This document shows positions 59,706 to 64,000 of a stretch of 64,000 bases of DNA, piece by piece. The translations under genes were made by a program, and so were the position numbers. The notes under the pieces were generated by a model. That model was not told the origin of the DNA and made no database searches. It saw only the letters and a list, made by a program, of their open reading frames with translations. The DNA is taken from NCBI RefSeq assembly GCF_001598055.1, contig NZ_CP014844.1, positions 4,491,642 to 4,555,641 on the forward strand. The letters are read 5' to 3'. This DNA comes from Cupriavidus nantongensis (GTDB taxonomy: Bacteria > Pseudomonadota > Gammaproteobacteria > Burkholderiales > Burkholderiaceae). Each line of letters begins with the position of its first letter. Position 1 is the first letter of the stretch.

Positions 59706-60383
59706 TCAGGCCTTTCCGGCCGCGGGGGCGGGTGCGGTTACGGGTACTGTTGCGGGTGCGGCGGATGGCGCCGAAGCGCCCGGCGCAGCCCTCTTGCCGT
59801 CGGCCGGGGCCTCCGGCGCACGGTACGCAAAACGCATCGAGAAATCGAACAGCCGGCGCTGCTCGCGCAGGTTGTTGGTCATGGTGACCGCCTTGGACTC
59901 GACCAGCTCGGCCTTGTCGAGCCAGGCCACGCCGCCCAGGTTGCGCAGCAGCTCCGAGATACGTTCGTTGGACTGCGCCACGCCGGCGATGGTGAAGGCC
60001 TCGCCGGCCTGCTTCAGGCTGGTCAGGTAGACGCCTTCGGGCACCTGCCGCACCAGTTCCTCGAGCAGCTGCACCGGGCGGTTGCGCTCGGTCTGCAGGC
60101 TCTCGACGGCCTTCTGGCGCTGCAGCAGCGCGTCGATGTCCTTCTTCAGCGTGTTGACCTCGCGGATCTGCCCGTCGAGCCTGGCGTTTTCCGCGCTCAG
60201 CACCTGGTTGAGCGCCACCACGGACGCGATGCGCCCGTCGATATAGACCCCGCCCAGCAGCACCACGGCCGCGCCGGCCCCCGCCGCTGCGCCAAGCATG
60301 GTGAAGACCTTCTTGCGCCGCGCCGCCTTGCGGGCTTCATGGTAGGGCAGCAGGTTGACCGAAGGCAGTGTGTTCGTTGACAT
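59706..60383 (-). CDS. pilN: Type IV pilus alignment protein PilN
   Basis: 225 residues. N-terminal cytoplasmic motif LPSVNLLPYHEARKAARRKK (the INLLP motif that binds PilM), one helix, coiled coil, and a periplasmic domain ending near residue 180; the last 35 residues are Ala/Pro-rich. Starts 17 bp after pilM. Confidence 0.95.
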   Translation of the reverse strand: MSTNTLPSVNLLPYHEARKAARRKKVFTMLGAAAGAGAAVVLLGGVYIDGRIASVVALNQVLSAENARLDGQIREVNTLKKDIDALLQRQKAVESLQTERNRPVQLLEELVRQVPEGVYLTSLKQAGEAFTIAGVAQSNERISELLRNLGGVAWLDKAELVESKAVTMTNNLREQRRLFDFSMRFAYRAPEAPADGKRAAPGASAPSAAPATVPVTAPAPAAGKA

Positions 60384-60400
60384 CTGTTGCCTCCGGTGCG

Positions 60401-61486
60401 TTATTGCAGGCCGCGCAGGGCCAGGCCGGCACTGACGATATACGCCGGCAGGTCGCGCTGCAGGTAGCGCTCATTGACCTTGGCGTTGGTCGCCATGTTG
60501 GCGAACGGATTCGCCAGCGTGGTGGTGATTTTGGTCTGGTGCTGGATCGCCGCCTGCACGCCGAACAGCGAGGCGTGCCCGCCGGACAGCAGGATCTCGT
60601 CGACCCGGCCCAGGCTGGAACTGGCGATGAAGTTGCCGATCGCTGACTGCACTTCCATGGCGAGGGCATCGAGCGATGGCTTGAGCAGCTGCGCGCGCCA
60701 GGCCTCGGGCAGCGTGTTCTTGCGCTTCTTGATCTCGGCCTTGAGCGCGTCGAGCGTGAACATGCGCGCCGCGCTTTGCGTGAGCTGGTCGCCGTAGCTG
60801 TTCAGCGGCTGTTCGTACAGTTCTTTCCAGCCCTGGTAGAAGATGGCCTTGGAGCGGCTGCCGCCCAGGTGGACCACCGCCACCACCGGCAGCGCGCGCG
60901 CGTCGGCCTCGGACATCTCGTGCGGCACGCCCAGCATCTGCACGATCGAGCGCTGCACCGCGTATTCCTCGACGTCCATCACCTGCGGCTTGAGGCCGGC
61001 CATTTCAGCCGCGGTCACGCGTTCCTGCACGCGGTCGCTGTTGGCCGCGGTCACGCGCACGCCGATGCCGCCCTCGGTCTCGCTGGGGCCGATCACGGCG
61101 AAGTCGAAGTTGACCGCCTGCGACGGCGGATAGAGCCGGTGCGCCTCGGATTCGACCTGGGAATAGAGTTCGTCTTCGGACAGGTTGTCCGGCAGGCTGA
61201 CCGTCTGCGATTCGGTCAGCATGGAGGGAACGCCCAGCACCACGTCCTTGGAGCGGATGCCGGCCTTGCCGAGCGCACGCCTGAGCGCGATCCCGACTGC
61301 CTCGATGTTGATGACGTTGCCATCGGCAACGGCATTGCGGTCCAGCAGTTCGCTGGCGCATTTTTCCAGCCGGTAGTCTTGCCTGCTGCCCCCCACGGAG
61401 AGCTCGACTACCTTGACACTGGACGACCCGATATCCACGCCGACCGTAGTCCGGCGCAGAAGCCCCGACAAAATGCCCCGACGCAA
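60401..61486 (-). CDS. pilM: Type IV pilus actin-like ATPase PilM
   Basis: 361 residues using TTG at 61486 as start, with AGGGGGT eight bases upstream; no ATG is nearby. Actin-like ATPase features: TVGVDIGSSSVKVVEL phosphate loop, VVHLGGSRSKAIFYQG, and DEILLSGGHASLFGVQ adenosine motif. Cytoplasmic ring that recruits PilN. First gene of the pil operon, divergent from the PBP1A gene. Confidence 0.95.
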   Translation of the reverse strand: MRRGILSGLLRRTTVGVDIGSSSVKVVELSVGGSRQDYRLEKCASELLDRNAVADGNVINIEAVGIALRRALGKAGIRSKDVVLGVPSMLTESQTVSLPDNLSEDELYSQVESEAHRLYPPSQAVNFDFAVIGPSETEGGIGVRVTAANSDRVQERVTAAEMAGLKPQVMDVEEYAVQRSIVQMLGVPHEMSEADARALPVVAVVHLGGSRSKAIFYQGWKELYEQPLNSYGDQLTQSAARMFTLDALKAEIKKRKNTLPEAWRAQLLKPSLDALAMEVQSAIGNFIASSSLGRVDEILLSGGHASLFGVQAAIQHQTKITTTLANPFANMATNAKVNERYLQRDLPAYIVSAGLALRGLQ

Positions 61487-61870
61487 GGTGACCCCCTGAC
61501 TTTTGAACTCGCCCCTGGCTTGAACGCTCTAATCGGGCGAGCCTAGTTTCTTGAATGAAACGTCTGCTTTTTATGTTGGCCGATTCTCACAAAATCCAGC
61601 ATTGGTGGCAACGTGCCGAACTGGGCCGAACTTGTTTTTGAGAAGGCCCTCATCAATCCGTTGTCAAAACCCCACGGTCGTCGGGTTCCCTTCCATGCCT
61701 GCCTGTGCCGCGCGCTTCCCCCGTAGTGGTCCCCAACGTCGCCCTGCACGCCGGCATCCGTGGCCTTACATCTTGTAACAGCGCGATAGCGGCGCCCCCG
61801 CCACTGTGCGCCCGGGCCGGCCGATGCCGGAAGATATAATCGCGGGCACCCCTGACTAGGTATTTCCCTT
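61487..61870. promoter_or_regulatory. Divergent promoter region of pilM and the PBP gene
   Basis: 384 bp with no convincing gene. A TATAAT box lies at 61835-61840, 30 bp before the PBP start, and probably drives it; no clear -35 is seen. The pilM promoter should lie in 61490-61620, where AT-rich segments (ctttttatg, tttttgag) occur. I see no repeat or hairpin of note. Confidence 0.5.
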
Positions 61871-64000
61871 ATGGCCACAGCACAACACAAGCCGCCCCAC
61901 CCTGCCCGCCGTTCGATCTGGACGCGGCTCATGTTCTGGGCGGTGGGACTGGTTGTTGCCGGTGCCGTCGTGATTGCGCTGCTGCTTGGCTACGCGCTGC
62001 TGGTGGCCGCGCCCAACCTGCCTTCGCTGGACACCATCACCGACTACCGGCCCAAGATTCCGCTGCGGATCTACACCGCCGACAATGTGCTGATCGGCGA
62101 ATTCGGCGAGGAGCGGCGCAACTTCGTGCCCATCGCCGAAATCCCCGACGTGATGAAAAAGGCAGTGCTGGCGATCGAGGACGACCGCTTCTACGAGCAC
62201 GGCGGCGTCGACTTCGTCGGCGTGATGCGTGCCGGCCTGGCCAACCTGCGCGGCGGGCTGTCGCAGGGCGCCTCGACCATCACCATGCAGGTGGCGCGCA
62301 ATTTCTTCCTGTCCAGCGAGAAGACCTACACCCGCAAGATCTACGAGATGCTGCTGGCGTACAAGATCGAGGCCAACCTGAGCAAGGACCAGATCCTCGA
62401 GCTGTACATGAACCAGATCTACCTGGGCCAGCGTGCCTACGGCTTTGACAGTGCCGCGCGCGTGTACTTCGGCAAGTCGGTGCGCGATGTGACGCCGGCC
62501 GAGGCGGCGATGCTGGCCGGGCTGCCGAAGGCGCCGTCGGCGTACAACCCGGTGGTCAATCCGCGCCGCGCCAAGGTGCGCCAGGAATACATCCTGCAGC
62601 GCATGCGCGACCTGCGCTACATCACGCCCGAGCAGTACGACGAAGCCGTGCAGGCCGAGCTGAAGGTACGCACCGAAGGCAACGAGTTCTCGACGCACGC
62701 CGAATACGTCGCAGAGATCGTGCGCCAGCTGATGTACGCGCAGTACCGCGAGGAAACCTACACGCGCGGCCTGACGGTCTACACCACGCTGACCAAGACC
62801 GACCAGGACGCCGCCTATGAAGCCGTGCGCACCGGCATCATGAACTACGAGCGCAAGCACGGCTACCGCGGTCCCGAGGCCTTTATCGACCTGCCCTCCG
62901 ACCCGGCCGAGCGCGAGCAGGCCATCGACGATGCGCTGGTCGAGCACCCGGGCAGCGGCGACCTGCGCTCGGCCGTGGTCACCAGCGTGTCGCCCAAGCA
63001 GGTCAAGGCGACGCTGCTGTCCGGCGAAGTCGCGACCATCGAAGGTTCGGCGCTGCGCTTTATCGCGCCGTCGCTGTCGGCCAACGCGCAGCCCAAGATG
63101 AAGATGCGCCCGGGCGCGGTGATCCGCGTGACGCAGGACGACAAGAACAACTGGTCGGTGACGCAGCTGCCCGAAGTGGCCGCGGCGTTCGTGTCGATCA
63201 ACCCGCAGGATGGCGAGATCCGCTCGATGGTGGGCGGCTTCGACTTCAACCGCAACAAGTTCAACCACGTGACCCAGGCCTGGCGCCAGCCCGGTTCCAG
63301 CTTCAAGCCGTTCATCTACTCGGCGGCGCTGGAAAAGGGCTTCTCGCCGGCCACGGTGATCAACGACGCGCCGCTGTCGATCGGGCCCGATACCGGCGGC
63401 CAGGTGTGGGAACCGAAGAACTACGACGGCCGCTTCGAGGGCCCGATGACCATGCGCCGCGCGCTGGCCAAGTCCAAGAACCTGGTCTCGGTGCGGATCC
63501 TGCGCGCGATCGGCACGCAGTACGCGCAGGACTACATCACCCGCTTCGGCTTCGAGGCCGACAAGCACCCCGCCTACCTGCCGATGGCGCTGGGCTCCGG
63601 CGCGGTGACGCCGCTGCAGATGGCGGGCGCCTACTCGGTGTTCGCCAACGGCGGCTACCGCGTCAACCCTTACCTGATCCAGAAGGTGGTCGACGCGCGC
63701 GGCAACGTGATCTCTGAAACCCGTCCGCAGCGCGCCGGCACCGACGCCGTGCGCGTGCTAGACGCCCGCACCGCCTTTATCGCCGACACCATGCTGCGCG
63801 ACGTGGTGCGCTACGGCACCGCCAACAGCGCCAAGCAACGCCTGGGCCGCAACGACCTGGCCGGCAAGACCGGCACCACCAACGACGCCGTCGATGCCTG
63901 GTTCGCCGGCTACACCCCCAACCTGGTGGCGATCGCCTGGATGGGCTATGACCAGCCCAAGAGCCTGGGCGTGCGCGAGACCGGCGGCGGCCTGGCGCTG
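61871..64000 (+). CDS. mrcA: Penicillin-binding protein 1A, class A (runs off right edge)
   Basis: 710 residues visible from ATG at 61871, open at the right edge; full proteins are about 780-850. Membrane anchor LMFWAVGLVVAGAVVIALLLG, transglycosylase domain with catalytic Glu in AVLAIEDDRFYEHGGVD and GASTITMQVARNFFL, an OB-like insert, then the transpeptidase domain with active Ser in PGSSFKPFIY, SKN in LAKSKNLVS, and KTGT in LAGKTGTTND. Bifunctional peptidoglycan polymerase and cross-linker. Its position opposite pilMNOPQ is conserved in many proteobacteria. Confidence 0.96.
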   Translation, partial: MATAQHKPPHPARRSIWTRLMFWAVGLVVAGAVVIALLLGYALLVAAPNLPSLDTITDYRPKIPLRIYTADNVLIGEFGEERRNFVPIAEIPDVMKKAVLAIEDDRFYEHGGVDFVGVMRAGLANLRGGLSQGASTITMQVARNFFLSSEKTYTRKIYEMLLAYKIEANLSKDQILELYMNQIYLGQRAYGFDSAARVYFGKSVRDVTPAEAAMLAGLPKAPSAYNPVVNPRRAKVRQEYILQRMRDLRYITPEQYDEAVQAELKVRTEGNEFSTHAEYVAEIVRQLMYAQYREETYTRGLTVYTTLTKTDQDAAYEAVRTGIMNYERKHGYRGPEAFIDLPSDPAEREQAIDDALVEHPGSGDLRSAVVTSVSPKQVKATLLSGEVATIEGSALRFIAPSLSANAQPKMKMRPGAVIRVTQDDKNNWSVTQLPEVAAAFVSINPQDGEIRSMVGGFDFNRNKFNHVTQAWRQPGSSFKPFIYSAALEKGFSPATVINDAPLSIGPDTGGQVWEPKNYDGRFEGPMTMRRALAKSKNLVSVRILRAIGTQYAQDYITRFGFEADKHPAYLPMALGSGAVTPLQMAGAYSVFANGGYRVNPYLIQKVVDARGNVISETRPQRAGTDAVRVLDARTAFIADTMLRDVVRYGTANSAKQRLGRNDLAGKTGTTNDAVDAWFAGYTPNLVAIAWMGYDQPKSLGVRETGGGLAL

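Noticed and set aside
61543..61932. 129-residue minus-strand frame between pilM and the PBP gene
   Set aside because: It would cover the whole divergent promoter region and the start of the PBP gene, and it has no family features.
61856..63568. 570-residue minus-strand open frame opposite the PBP1A gene
   Set aside because: Antisense shadow. The plus strand carries all PBP motifs and continues to the window edge.

Overview
The window looks like chromosomal DNA of a GC-rich betaproteobacterium of the Burkholderiaceae, most probably Cupriavidus. The basis is the gene order: mlaFEDACB, then an ABC-2 transporter, ibaG, murA, hisGDCB-marC-hisHAFIE, HIT and tatABC; petABC-sspAB; aroKB-dgt-gltBD; and pilMNOPQ divergent from a class A PBP. 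The codon use and the abundance of long antisense shadow frames fit as well. The genus is inferred from recall of synteny, not from a search.

Layout. (1) 1-2600 is an accessory edge: the N-terminal half of a type VI VgrG running off the left end, a well-nested candidate structured RNA in front of a 62-residue ORF, and a lone HTH gene bracketed by two inverted copies of a palindromic REP-like element. (2) 2600-13900 is a sugar-acid catabolic cluster arranged around a divergent promoter region: a TRAP transporter (DctP plus fused DctQM) and UxuB leftward, and ManD/RspA, RspB and KdgK rightward. The route would be L-gulonate or D-fructuronate to D-mannonate to 2-keto-3-deoxygluconate (KDG) to KDPG. 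kdgK is split by a 3381-bp IS21-family element with 38-bp terminal inverted repeats and a 5-bp target duplication. The element carries istA, istB and two overlapping accessory genes. (3) 14000-16400 holds a LytS/LytTR-type two-component pair, a convergent small protein that duplicates the sensor's membrane domain, and tRNA-Thr(UGU). (4) 16400-24800 holds sspAB, petABC (cytochrome bc1), mscL, a Nif3-family gene, a DegS-like protease and a porin. (5) 25000-37100 is a leftward run: murA, the complete his set with marC inserted, a small membrane protein, a HIT protein and tatABC. (6) 37100-43600 carries an ABC-2 transporter and the mla phospholipid-transport operon, with a 13-bp tandem repeat between mlaE and mlaD. 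(7) 43700-52100 holds an orphan tricarboxylate-type binding protein, a GNAT acetyltransferase with a candidate leaderless promoter, and gltBD. (8) 52300-56200 holds a RAYT (REP-associated transposase) gene inserted between gltB and dgt, followed by aroBK. (9) 56300-64000 holds pilMNOPQ and, divergently, a PBP1A-type enzyme running off the right edge.

Most of the window is ordinary core genome. The points that deserve attention are the insertionally inactivated KDG kinase, the four-gene structure of the IS21 element, the structured leader near 1.4-1.55 kb, the duplicated sensor domain, and the repeat elements. I did not find a convincing undescribed defence or toxin system. All functions are assigned by reading motifs and recalling families; no database search was run.
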